Both the position numbers and the translations under genes were made by a program. Shown here one piece after another: positions 36,701 to 44,400 of a stretch of DNA of 64,000 nt; position 1 is the first letter of the stretch, and each line of letters opens with the position of its first letter. The notes beneath the pieces are model-generated. The model did not search any database. It saw nothing but the letters and a program-made list of their open reading frames with translations, and was not told the origin of the DNA. Origin of the DNA: Oscillospiraceae bacterium (GTDB taxonomy: Bacteria > Bacillota > Clostridia > Oscillospirales > Oscillospiraceae); contig JAHHRZ010000003.1 of NCBI GenBank assembly GCA_020025515.1, positions 140,597 through 204,596 on the forward strand, in the 5' to 3' direction.

Positions 36701-38544
36701 GTCAGTATCTGGACGAGCTGACCGGTGGGCGTGGTGTGGTCTTCGCAACCGGCACCCCTGTCAGCAATTCCATGACCGAGCTTTACACGGTTATGCGATA
36801 TCTTCAATATAATACGCTTCAGAAGAAGGGCCTGACCCATTTTGACTGCTGGGCTTCCACCTTCGGCGAAACCACAACCGCCATTGAACTGGCCCCGGAG
36901 GGCACCGGCTATCGGGCAAGAACTCGATTTGCCAAGTTTTTCAACCTTCCCGAACTCATGAGTATGTTCAAAGAAATTGCCGATGTCAAAACCGCCGACC
37001 AGCTTCATTTGCCTGTTCCTGAGGCAACATTTGAAACGGTGGTGGTGCAGCCCTCTGAGCACCAGCAAGCCCTGGTGCAGGAGCTGTCTCAGCGTGCCGG
37101 TGCCGTTCACAGCGGTTCTGTTGATCCATCGGTGGATAATATGCTGAAAATAACATCCGATGGCCGCAAGCTGGGCCTGGATCAGCGGCTCATCAATCCG
37201 CTGCTCCCGGATGACCCGGACAGCAAGCTCAACGCCTGCGTTCGGAATGTGCTTCGTATTTGGGAGGAAGGCAAAGCTGAGAAACTGACACAGCTTCTGT
37301 TTTGTGACCTGTCCACGCCGAAAGCCGATGGCAGCTTCAGCGTGTACAACGACATCAAAAGCAAGCTTCTGTCAGCCGGTGTACCGGAAAAAGAGGTGGC
37401 CTTTATCCACGATGCCGATACGGAGGTAAAAAAGAAAGAGCTGTTTGCAAAAGTACGGGCCGGTCAGGTTCGTGTGCTGCTGGGCAGCACCCAGAAAATG
37501 GGCGCCGGTACCAACTGCCAGGATCGACTGATTGCTCTGCATCACCTGGATGTGGGCTGGAGACCTTCAGATATGACCCAGAGAAATGGCCGTATCATCC
37601 GCCAGGGCAACCGGAACAAGGAAGTCCAGGTGTACCAGTATGTCACAGAGGGGACCTTTGATGCCTACCTGTATCAGACTCTGGAAAACAAGCAGAAGTT
37701 CATCTCCCAGATCATGACCAGCAAGTCCCCTGTCCGAAGCTGTGAGGATGTGGACGAACAGGTGCTGTCCTATGCGGAAATCAAGGCGTTGTGTGCCGGC
37801 AATCCCCTTATCAAAGAAAAAATGGATCTGGATATCGATGTGGCCCGGCTGCGGGTGCTGAAAGCTGACCACCAGAGCAAACAGTATCGACTGGAAGATC
37901 AGCTGCTAAAATATTTCCCCGCTGAGATCGAGTCACAGCACGGCCTAATCCAGGGCTTTCAGACTGACATTCAGACCGTAGCGCAGCATCCGCAGCTGAA
38001 AGACAGCTTTGTTGGTATTACCATCGGAAAGGCCCGCTTCTCTGAGAAAGAGGCTGCCGGTGAGGCAATTTTAGCCGCCTGTACAACGGTAAAAAACGCA
38101 GAACCTGTGTCCCTGGGCCATTACCGTGGCTTTGATATGGAGCTTTCCTTTGATGGTTTCACCAGAACTTTTCAGATTGCCCTGACCGGCTCTGTAACCC
38201 ATCATGTAACCCTGGGAACCGATGTGCGTGGTAATATCACCCGCATTGACCATGTTCTGGAGGGCATCTCCAAGCGGCTGGAAGCGGCGCAGCAGCTGCT
38301 GGAAACTCTGGAAAAGCAGCAGCAGGCCGCACAGATTGAGCTTGGAAAACCGTTTGCACAAGAAGCAGAACTGACCGAAAAAAGCAAGCGGCTGGCAGAA
38401 TTGGACATACAGCTCAACATGGAAGAAAAGAACGCCGATCCTGCTCAGAATGAGCAGAATTCCATGCGAGAAGAAATCAGGCGGCTGATGCAGGCCAAAT
38501 CCGGGGAGAAAAAGCCTCGGACCCATGAACCAGAGGGCCGATGA
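30763..38544 (+). CDS. Giant N6-methyltransferase and SNF2-like helicase fusion of the element
   Basis: A 2,593-residue protein typical of Tn1549-like conjugative elements. In order: an N-terminal DNA-binding-like domain (1-250); a disordered linker (258-377) that overlaps tnpV in another frame; two related domains around 390-530 and 650-750; a DUF-rich region; an N6-adenine methyltransferase fold with EPSMGIGNFFG (about 1108) and the catalytic variant NVPFGNY (about 1171); then an SF2 helicase with AHEVGAGKT (about 1780), DESHAF (about 1945), ATGTPVSN and RQGNRNKEV (about 2279). The methylase motif IV reads N-V-P-F instead of N-P-P-F. ATG 30763 has GGAGG 9 bases upstream. The role in transfer, or in protecting DNA after transfer, is unproven. 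Confidence 0.92.
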   Translation: MPTKAEQYAQMADRAEKQLTSNWKEWTSFLTTAARMYKYSYADQLMIYIQRSDATACAAYDLWNKKMGRYVRRGSKGIALLDETSARPRLHYVFDISDTNSLDHSRRIKLWEYRPEHAEAVSTMLERQYNISGESDIEEKLERAAAQIAEEYWLNHKSDILNIVDNSFLYGYDDFNIGAAFRNAATVSTAYALMSRCGMHPENHFEHEDFQSIFDFNTPEAVAELGTAVSTMNQEILRQIEITIKNYEREHYTERTAQHEKRPDLHEERRLSNPGFGVERTADETIREIRYDAQIVSEREPAGALQPSAAEREAVSPLSGDRGDSEPASGRDDAAAGEGSRSHRGTESSGSAEMGGPDEQLQGTGRRNNPAGADLQLRFTLFPSESEQIQSIDEAENVKASSAFSFVQSDIDQFLRYGGNTDRQRECIAAEFSKQKSLEENAAYLRSVFFGGNGIITETGKVTSWYARDGIHLSRSQSARYDKSAQIISWESAAERIGQLLEVGSFATNVELAEAPGYERSRLSERIWHLAHDLREEVQDRFLRSLKAPPDSGFPAKTAWLSQKLTDPVFRARLSEEYTDFLTAYAADRDILRFHYHRPWEIADTLSDLERPRTVYQAEATELPAASFFITEDELDAAISAGSGVAGGKNRIYAFFKEPHPMNEKADFLKKEYGTGGRSHALSGATWSDESHDYSGQCFQKKNCPEVKLTWEKVAKRIDLLIRTDKFLTDAEQEQITALEQAHYPDTIAPTAQAEERELLPGYIAGWYVVEDLQKRGSLDITKYNRLEDALNAYHALPSTRLKALGAENTHQPLQGSLDLLHCINGQDTIVKDWEKTGDWNNPEVLGVIQTLEEHAAQSILESDPLNPVYTPWGPADHTTFLQHGIFQVSTASHGGMMVSREQLGKYFSPRAQEVGFHWGGYHCYEEDCDAPVAIRELLDCNLYPTPDNYDPGEFEEIIDRSIKQYHPEYWLSRSPQEGEKAEMHTEAENYHITDEQIGEGGPKAKFRANMDAINLLKKLEAENRNATPEEQDVLARYVGWGGLADAFDEKKDGWANEYTELYAALSSDEYAAARASTLNAHYTSPVIIHAIYEAVGNMGFETGNILEPSMGIGNFFGMLPDTMRNSRLYGVELDSISGRIAQKLYPHAEITVVGFETTDRRDFYDLAIGNVPFGNYKVSDKPYDKLGFSIHNYFFAKALDQVRPGGVIAFVTSRYTMDQKSPDVRKYLAQRAELLGAIRLPNNAFKANAGAEVVSDILFLQKREYPIDIDPDWVHLGQTSDGLAINSYFLDHPEMVLGKLSTQSTRYGNDITVLPMDGAILSDQLKEAVMRIGGTYQPPELVEVEMPGDVPETIPADPSIKNFSYAVVDGEIYFRENSAMRRADLNETAQGRVKGMIALRKIVRELIDYQLQDWSEEQITAKQRQLETAYDSFTRQYGLINSKANAQAFADDSSYYLLCSLENIDENKQLKSKADIFYKRTIRPLKKVVRVDTPSEALAVSIGERGKVDLPYMSQLLGGKEVSAIVQELHGIIFKDPVANSAPESGWQTADEYLSGNVREKLAIARMAAKNDPAFSINVQALEQAQPQDLDASEIDVRLGATWIAPEYIQQFMVETFATPYYLRRSITVKFAPMTAQWQITGKTNTGRSDVTAYTTYGTDRANAYRILEDTLNLRDIRIYDIVEDADGKQKRVLNKKETTLAQQKQQAIKDAFRDWIWKDPRRREVLVKQYNNLFNATRPREYDGSHIVFGGMNPEIQLREHQKNAIAHVLYGGNTLLAHEVGAGKTFEMVASAMEAKRLGLCQKSLFVVPNHLTDQWASEFLRLYPSANILVTTKKDFEPHNRKRFCSRIATGDYDAVIIGHSQFEKIPISPERQERILRQQIEEIQHAIIELQSSHGENFSIKQMEKTRKSLQTRLDKLNATDRKDDVLTFEQLGVDRLFVDESHAFKNLFLYTKMRNVAGLSTSEAQKSSDMFMKCQYLDELTGGRGVVFATGTPVSNSMTELYTVMRYLQYNTLQKKGLTHFDCWASTFGETTTAIELAPEGTGYRARTRFAKFFNLPELMSMFKEIADVKTADQLHLPVPEATFETVVVQPSEHQQALVQELSQRAGAVHSGSVDPSVDNMLKITSDGRKLGLDQRLINPLLPDDPDSKLNACVRNVLRIWEEGKAEKLTQLLFCDLSTPKADGSFSVYNDIKSKLLSAGVPEKEVAFIHDADTEVKKKELFAKVRAGQVRVLLGSTQKMGAGTNCQDRLIALHHLDVGWRPSDMTQRNGRIIRQGNRNKEVQVYQYVTEGTFDAYLYQTLENKQKFISQIMTSKSPVRSCEDVDEQVLSYAEIKALCAGNPLIKEKMDLDIDVARLRVLKADHQSKQYRLEDQLLKYFPAEIESQHGLIQGFQTDIQTVAQHPQLKDSFVGITIGKARFSEKEAAGEAILAACTTVKNAEPVSLGHYRGFDMELSFDGFTRTFQIALTGSVTHHVTLGTDVRGNITRIDHVLEGISKRLEAAQQLLETLEKQQQAAQIELGKPFAQEAELTEKSKRLAELDIQLNMEEKNADPAQNEQNSMREEIRRLMQAKSGEKKPRTHEPEGR
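31538..31894 (+). CDS. tnpV: TnpV family protein, nested inside the giant helicase gene in another frame
   Basis: A 118-residue protein that matches the transposon-encoded TnpV family (first seen in Tn4451) along its whole length. The family landmarks are GKYGMMRKSYLKENRP, LYSRLLLSEKLYPHCLEIE, ATEELKAQDQLKWVGLMN and the AEEIILQELIYN end. It has its own ribosome binding site (AAAGGA, 9 bases before ATG 31538). It lies in the +1 frame relative to the surrounding 2,593-codon gene and uses the DNA that encodes that protein's disordered linker. Both frames are open, so the segment is dual-coding. The function of TnpV is unknown; it is linked to transposon mobility by association only. Confidence 0.85.
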   Translation: MKNDLTYTKNGDYLIPDLELSEQPTKPLGKYGMMRKSYLKENRPGLYSRLLLSEKLYPHCLEIEETANRRLDEMMPQLAKEAGATEELKAQDQLKWVGLMNSCKAQAEEIILQELIYN

Positions 38545-38634
38545 AGATGATTTGAAACCGACTCAAACTCCTATGACTCTCCTTGAGGCAGCGTGAACCT
38601 TGTTTCTTATGGGCCGTCCATTGCTTCAAATCAG

Positions 38635-38663
38635 TTGATACATACAAAAAACAGTGATACAAT
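38635..38663 (+). promoter_or_regulatory. Promoter of the Fic gene
   Basis: TTGATA (38635-38640), 17 bases, TACAAT (38658-38663). It gives the Fic gene its own transcription start, apart from the partition operon. Confidence 0.7.
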
Positions 38664-38730
38664 ATGTATATGTGGTGGATTGCAAGTTGAGAAATTTCAA
38701 GAGACGGTGCCACAAGGGAGATGAACTGAC

Positions 38731-39837
38731 ATGAGCAGAGAATTGAATTGGCAGCTTGAATTGCAGGAATATGTCAAACAGGGTGAGCCGGAGCGTGCGG
38801 AAAAAAGTGCAGCCTGGCAAACTGCCATTGGTCTTCAGGCAGTGGATGGGCTGAAAACATCAGATTACCTGTTGGAAACTGCCAAAGAGCATATTGAAGG
38901 TACGATTGATATGCCTGCCGCAAAGCAGCGTATCAGCAGCTATTATGAAGTTCGACAGGATCGAAAATCGGTGGAAGATGAGACGATGGAAGCCGACATG
39001 GTATCCGTTCGGATTGCTGAAATCCTCGGTGAGAACACCTTTCAGTTTTCGCCGGTTGAGTTGCAGAACATTCACCGCCGCCTGTTTGCCGATGTATTTG
39101 ACCACGCCGGCAAAATCAGGACATATAACATCAGCAAAAAAGAATGGGTTTTGAACGGTGACACCGTAATTTATGCCTCCTATGGAAGCATTCGAGACAC
39201 TCTGGATTACGATTTTGCCCAGGAAAAGCAGTTTTCCTATGAGAATCTATCCATTTCAGAAGCCGTTCGACACATTGCCCGATTCACTTCTGACATTTGG
39301 CAGATTCATCCTTTTTGTGAAGGAAACACCCGTTCCACAGCAGTGTTTATTATTAAGTATCTGAAAACCTTTGGCTTTCAGGTCAAAAATGATGTCTTTG
39401 CGGAAAACTCCTGGTACTTTCGTAATGCTCTGGTCCGTGCCAATTTCAACGACCTTCAAAAAGGGATCCACGCCACAACGGAATATCTAGAGCGATTTTT
39501 TGATAATCTGCTGATGGATGCTCAGCACGAATTAAAGAATCGGTATGTTCATGTAGATGCTATCCGTGAACAAGATTTCCAAAGTGCAACCGGAGCGAAT
39601 CCAAAGTGCAATCATTGCACTTTGGAAGAACTGGCGGTGCTTCGTGCCATTGCGGAAAACCCCAAAATAACGCAAAAGGATCTGGCAGCGCACATCGGAA
39701 AATCTGAGCGTACCATAAAGAACCGTACCATTGCACTGCAGGAAAAAGGCTATATCCGCCGTGTGAATGGCAGGCGAAATGGATATTGGGAGGTACTTGT
39801 GGCGTTAAACCAATCAACGCATACTTCTACCCCTTGA
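38731..39837 (+). CDS. Fic-domain protein with C-terminal winged helix
   Basis: Fic enzymes transfer AMP (or other nucleotide groups) to target proteins and often act as toxins or regulators. The 368 residues contain the Fic motif HPFCEGNTRS (His193), so the active site is complete. The N-terminal segment ETAKEHIEGTIDMPAAKQRI resembles VbhA-type antitoxin sequences; the inhibitory motif (S/T)xxxE(G/N) is nearly present, but Lys stands where Ser/Thr is expected. The last 70 residues form a winged-helix domain (ENPKITQKDLAAHIGKSERT), so it may bind DNA. It has its own promoter and terminator. The role is probably regulatory or a self-contained toxin-antitoxin (inference). Confidence 0.9.
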   Translation: MSRELNWQLELQEYVKQGEPERAEKSAAWQTAIGLQAVDGLKTSDYLLETAKEHIEGTIDMPAAKQRISSYYEVRQDRKSVEDETMEADMVSVRIAEILGENTFQFSPVELQNIHRRLFADVFDHAGKIRTYNISKKEWVLNGDTVIYASYGSIRDTLDYDFAQEKQFSYENLSISEAVRHIARFTSDIWQIHPFCEGNTRSTAVFIIKYLKTFGFQVKNDVFAENSWYFRNALVRANFNDLQKGIHATTEYLERFFDNLLMDAQHELKNRYVHVDAIREQDFQSATGANPKCNHCTLEELAVLRAIAENPKITQKDLAAHIGKSERTIKNRTIALQEKGYIRRVNGRRNGYWEVLVALNQSTHTSTP

Positions 39838-39900
39838 TTTATGCCGTCCGTTTCAACATAATGTGCAAATCCCAGAACGATAAATATCAACCAATTTTCA

Positions 39901-39929
39901 ACTCCGATACCGCCGGTGTCGGAGTTTTT
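39901..39929 (+). terminator. Terminator of the Fic gene
   Basis: ACTCCGATACC pairs with GGTGTCGGAGT (one G-T pair) over a 3-base loop, followed by five T. Confidence 0.85.
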
Positions 39930-39947
39930 ATTTGGTCACTATGTCTA

Positions 39948-39976
39948 TTGCGAAATACGCATTAGTGTGTTAAAAT
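39948..39976 (+). promoter_or_regulatory. Promoter of the CD1845-like gene and downstream genes
   Basis: TTGCGA (39948-39953), 17 bases, TAAAAT (39971-39976), about 45 bases before the start codon. Confidence 0.65.
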
Positions 39977-40019
39977 CCCTGTAGAGGTAACGAACAGATG
40001 AAAGAGAGGCAGCAGGGCT

Positions 40020-40338
40020 ATGAGAATCATCAAAATTATCCTCAGAATCATATCAATCCCTATCAATCCCATTGATTTTAGCATTAGGAATTGTGTATCT
40101 CTTCTGTAAATTCGTTGTGCTCGTCTCTACAGGTATTTTGGCCCTCGTGTCCGTTCTGGTGTTCATGGTTGCAATTTTCCTGTGGGTTGCAGATGGTGGA
40201 ACGCAGGGGCCTATCTTGCTGCTGGTGTCATTTGGGCTCAGCCCATTGGGGGTTCCCTTGGTAGCAAACATCATCGTAGAATTTCTTGGAGTTGCACTGC
40301 GGGCCCTCATGGGGATTCCTGCAGATAATTTTTCGTAA
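40020..40338 (+). pseudogene. CD1845-like membrane protein, frame broken by a 10-bp tandem duplication
   Basis: From ATG 40020 (AGAGAGG upstream) the frame reads MRIIKIILRIISIP and then runs into a stop after 29 codons. A second frame, 40072-40338, continues with a hydrophobic protein typical of the CD1845 family of conjugative elements. The cause is visible: TATCAATCCC occurs twice in a row (40051-40060 and 40061-40070). Removing one copy joins the two frames into one 95-residue two-span membrane protein (MRIIKIILRIISIPLILALG and onwards). Either the gene is inactivated or the repeat allows slipped-strand switching. The function of the family is unknown. Confidence 0.8.
40051..40070. repeat. 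10-bp tandem duplication
   Basis: Two exact adjacent copies of TATCAATCCC in the coding start of the CD1845-like gene; 10 is not a multiple of 3, so the frame shifts. Confidence 0.95.
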
Positions 40339-40363
40339 ACATTAAAACAATGGAGGAACAAAA

Positions 40364-41299
40364 ATGAGTACACATAATTGGACCAAAAAATTACTGGGTA
40401 TTGGCATGGCCCTGAGCATCTCCCTCTCCATGTCCGCCTGTGGAACATCTGACACTGCCGACACCACAGAAAGTACCGGACAGACAGTGGAAACCACAGC
40501 CCCCGCCAGTGGAGCGGATAAAAAGGCCCCCGATTCTAAGGATTCTAAAAACTCCGGCAAAAAGCCCGCCAAACAGTCCACCGGCAAAAAAGACGATCAG
40601 GCAGTCAAAAAAGATGACAGCAAAGATAACCAGCCGAAAGAAAATGCCGAAAAGGAAACCCAGCCGAAGAAGCAGGAGCCCTCCGCTGAGAATACCGCAA
40701 GCACAGAAGCGCCCAAGGCGGAACCCACCTCTGCGCCCACAACTCCGGAAGCCACAGAGCCTGCCCATACCCACCACCACATTGCTGTTACCACCCCTCC
40801 TTCCTGCATCACGGAGGGCTACACCAGATACACTTGTGCCTGCGGAGATGGCTGGGTGGGTGACCATACCGAGATGCTGGGACATAACTACAGCGATTGG
40901 ACGACTACCAAAGAGCCCACCACAGAAGCTGAGGGCCAGCAAACCCGGACCTGTTCCCGGTGCGGGGAGACCGAAACCCGGAGCGTTGACAAGCTGCCTG
41001 CCCCGGAGCCCGGTGTAACAGCGGCGGACATCCCTGCTCTGGAAGCTTATGCAAGAAGCTATGCCGAGGCGGCAGGGTTTACCATTGATACCTCTTTGAA
41101 TTTGGGTAATGCTGGTTACTACCCTGCGTGGGGTATGAAACACAACTCCGTTGATGCAGCGCAAGCCTATATACGAGAAGGAGTTGATTTCCTAATAACT
41201 GATTTTAGTGATGAAGGCGGTGTACAAGGAGCCCGGTATAATTGTATCATTGAGATAAATGATGAAGGCGAACTCGTAGACTACCATCTTTACGGTTAA
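40364..41299 (+). CDS. Surface lipoprotein with Lys/Glu-rich stalk and Cys-pair repeats
   Basis: A 311-residue exported protein. The lipoprotein signal ends in SMSAC (lipidated Cys26). Residues 27-130 are a low-complexity Lys/Glu/Thr/Pro stalk. Residues about 135-215 contain two related modules with CxC or CxxC pairs and the pattern C...EGY.RYTCACG...LGHNYSDW and RTCSRCGETETR, a zinc-ribbon-like repeat common in surface proteins of gut Firmicutes. The last 90 residues are a small domain (ALEAYARSYAEAAGFTID...). TGGAGGAAC lies before the ATG and a terminator follows. It may present a surface ligand or bind metal; function unknown. It lies just before the pilus cluster. Confidence 0.75.
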   Translation: MSTHNWTKKLLGIGMALSISLSMSACGTSDTADTTESTGQTVETTAPASGADKKAPDSKDSKNSGKKPAKQSTGKKDDQAVKKDDSKDNQPKENAEKETQPKKQEPSAENTASTEAPKAEPTSAPTTPEATEPAHTHHHIAVTTPPSCITEGYTRYTCACGDGWVGDHTEMLGHNYSDWTTTKEPTTEAEGQQTRTCSRCGETETRSVDKLPAPEPGVTAADIPALEAYARSYAEAAGFTIDTSLNLGNAGYYPAWGMKHNSVDAAQAYIREGVDFLITDFSDEGGVQGARYNCIIEINDEGELVDYHLYG

Positions 41300-41314
41300 T
41301 TTATCTTCCCCTCT

Positions 41315-41344
41315 GCGGAGCTGATTTAAGCAGCTCCGCTTTTT
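41315..41344 (+). terminator. Terminator of the lipoprotein gene
   Basis: GCGGAGCTG pairs with CAGCTCCGC, loop of 7, followed by TTTTT. Confidence 0.9.
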
Positions 41345-41391
41345 GTTTTCTAATTTAAAGAACCACCTGAATGCAGGTGTTTATATAGATC

Positions 41392-41425
41392 AGGCACCTT
41401 CCTAGTTTTAGGGAGGTGCCTTTTT
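41392..41425 (+). terminator. Hairpin with T tract just before the adhesin gene
   Basis: GGCACCTTCC (41393-41402) pairs with GGGAGGTGCC (41411-41420), followed by TTTTT. It lies only 33 bases before the adhesin start, so it may act as an attenuator for the pilus genes as well as a second terminator. Confidence 0.7.
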
Positions 41426-41457
41426 CCCAGCGAATTTTAACGAAAGGATGGTAAACC

Positions 41458-44400
41458 ATGAAAAAGACCAAACTGCGGGTTCTGTCTCTGCTCCTGGCTC
41501 TGGTTCTGATTGTTGGATTGCTCCCAGTGGAAGCCCTTGCGGCAACCGTCACAGAGCCTCAACATACTGAAACTCAGGAAGCCGAACCCACAGAAGTATC
41601 AGCAGAAGATCCCCAACCGGCCACCATGCCGGAGGAAACGGACGTCTCAACTTCCACCACATCGGAGGAATCTTCCGTTCCGACTGATACCACAGAGCCA
41701 ACTACTGAGTCGGTGTTAGAGCCTGTTGAGGAGGCTGCAACAGAACCTATTCCTTCACCTTCTGTACCGGAATCCACTGACACACCGGTAGAATCTGAGG
41801 AAAACAGCAAGGAGACGGCTCCACAGGAAACGCCTCCTGAGCCATCGTTCCCCTCTGAAATGGAGCAGATCCTGCCAATTAACGGTCCCACGCCGAACGG
41901 ATATATCCCTTTCAGCCAGATTAATACGGTTTGGACACAGGGATATGTATTTCGGACGGATGAATCTGCCCCCAATTTGAAATACAACTATACTCTGAAG
42001 GATGGGGCTCATACCACAAATATTGATTTCCTGTATGTGATGCGCCTCCATGTTGGCGGGCGCTACAAGGTTGCCTATTGCATTGAGCCGGATACCCCTG
42101 TGGATTCCGGCGCAGATTACGGCAGCGGCAGCAATAGTGGTGTCAGTGGTGATTGGATGTCAAACTTAACACGAAATCAGCAAACTACCATTGGTCTGGC
42201 CATGCTGTACAGCAATATCCATCATCCAGATAATCTCACCTCCATAGAAAGTGTAGAATGGGAGGTTGCTACCCAAATTATTGTCTGGGAAATTGTCATG
42301 GGAATGCGAAGCTCAACAGCGCCCTATAGCTGTACAAATTCCAGCCTCATCAATCAGTTTGATAGCGGGAGTGGTGTCCGCTATTTCGATGGCTCCAATA
42401 ACCACTATCTCAAGGGCATTCGTGCCAAATATAACACGATTAGTTCAGAGATGGCAATTCATAAAATAGTCCCATCTTTTACCGAGCGCAAAAGTGATAT
42501 CGCTCCCACCCACACCATGAAGCAGCAGCCCAATGGCAGCTACTCCGTTGACTTAACAGACAGCAACGGTGTCCTGAACCGCTATCAATTCTCCTCAAAG
42601 TCCCCTGTGACAATCAATCAGAGCGGCAACACCCTGACTGCTACTGCCCCTAAAGGTGCCTCCTTCGGAAAGCTGCAGTTTCAGGCTTCCAGAGAAATCC
42701 CCAACCCGGAGAATCCTGCCTGTCTGTTCCGTATCTTTTACTTAGGAGGCAATAATCAGACAATGGCCTCTCCTCCGGATATAAGCAATGTTCCCTATGA
42801 CCCGGTGCCGGCTTACTTTAAGCTGGAAGCGGAAGCCAGCGGAACCGCAACGATTTTCAAAACAGCTGAAAATTTCGACGTGGAAGGTTACCACTTCAAA
42901 ATCTACAACTGGGATCGGAATAAATCCTGGTTCGGCAAAACAGATCTCAATGGTCAGGTTTACTTGACTGATAAGCACTACAATGAGCCAGGCAGCAAAA
43001 CCTATACCTTTGAACACCTGCAGGACGGAGAATACACCTTTCTGGAGGTCCTCAGCAAAAAGGGAACCGGGTATGTGTTCCCGGACTCCTGGCAAATCAA
43101 GGTAACCAACGGTGGAAAAACCGTCTATGACAAGACCTTCTATCCCGGCGATTTCACAAAAGATGATAACGGCGACTGCCGTCTGGACAGCATCCAGATC
43201 ACCGGCTTGTCCAACGGCGGCAAGATGGTCATGACCATCAACAACGCCTCTGAAAAGACCGGCTTGCACATCCTGAAAACCTCAGATGACGGCAATGTCG
43301 CCGGTATCACCTTTACCATCGAAGAATGGGTCCCCGGCCTGGGCTATTGCAGGATCGGAAAATACACCACAGACAACAACGGAAAGATCTACATCAAAAA
43401 GCTGTCCATCGGCACAAAATATCGAGTCACAGAGACCGTCCCGGCTGGTTACGAGGCCGAAAAGAAAAGTCAGGAAATTACCATCCAGGACGGCACCAAC
43501 ACTTTGACCTTTGTGAATCACCGCCTCCGCAGGGATCTGGAGCTCATCAAAACCGCAGACGATGGCAATGTGGCCGGTATTTCCTTCACCGTGGAGGAAT
43601 GGCAGTCCAATTCCAGCTACTCCAAAATCGGCACCTATACCACGGACAGCAAGGGAAAACTCACCGTTCCTTCTCTTACCGTGGGCCGCAAATATCGGGT
43701 GACCGAGTCTGTTCCGGACGGGTACGAGGCCGAAAAACAGAGTCAGGAAATCACCATCCAGAACGGTACCAACACCCTGACCTTTGTGAACCACCGTCTC
43801 CGCAAAAGTCTGGAACTCATCAAAACCGCAGACGATGGCAATGTGGCCGGTATTTCCTTCACCGTGGAGGAGTGGCGTCCCAATTCCGGTTACTTCAAAA
43901 TCGGCACTTACACTACAGACAGCAAGGGGAAACTCACCGTTCCGGCTCTGGCAGTGGGAAACAAATACCGAATTACTGAGTCCGTCCCGGATGGCTACGA
44001 AGCTGAAAAACAAATTCAGGAAATCACCATCCGCAACGGCACCAATACGCTAACCTTTGTAAACCATCCTATGCTGGGCTCTATTACCATCCGAAAAATC
44101 GATTTGCAGAGCAATCCTCTCTCCGGCATTACATTCCTGTTAGAATACAGTGAGGACAATGGGACCACCTGGAAACCGGTTGTTTTCCGGGAGGAACGCT
44201 CCAAATTTATGCCCGGCGGCTGCACCAGTCCCGGGCTGTCCGATGGCTCTCTCACCACCGATGCAGATGGCTCCGTCACATTCACCGGTCTGGCGATCAG
44301 TACAAAAAAGCGGCACATCCAATATCGGTTGACCGAGACGGCCACTCAGCCGGGCTACACCCTCATGACCGAGCCGATCTTTGTTGGGGAGCTGCCCCAG

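Noticed and set aside
39998..40076. A 25-codon frame overlapping the start of the CD1845-like gene (MKERQQGYENH...)
   Set aside because: No ribosome binding site at proper distance, and it is better explained as an out-of-frame reading of the CD1845-like start.
43260..44085. CRISPR array
   Set aside because: Repeats are 276 bp, adjacent without spacers, and encode CnaB domains.
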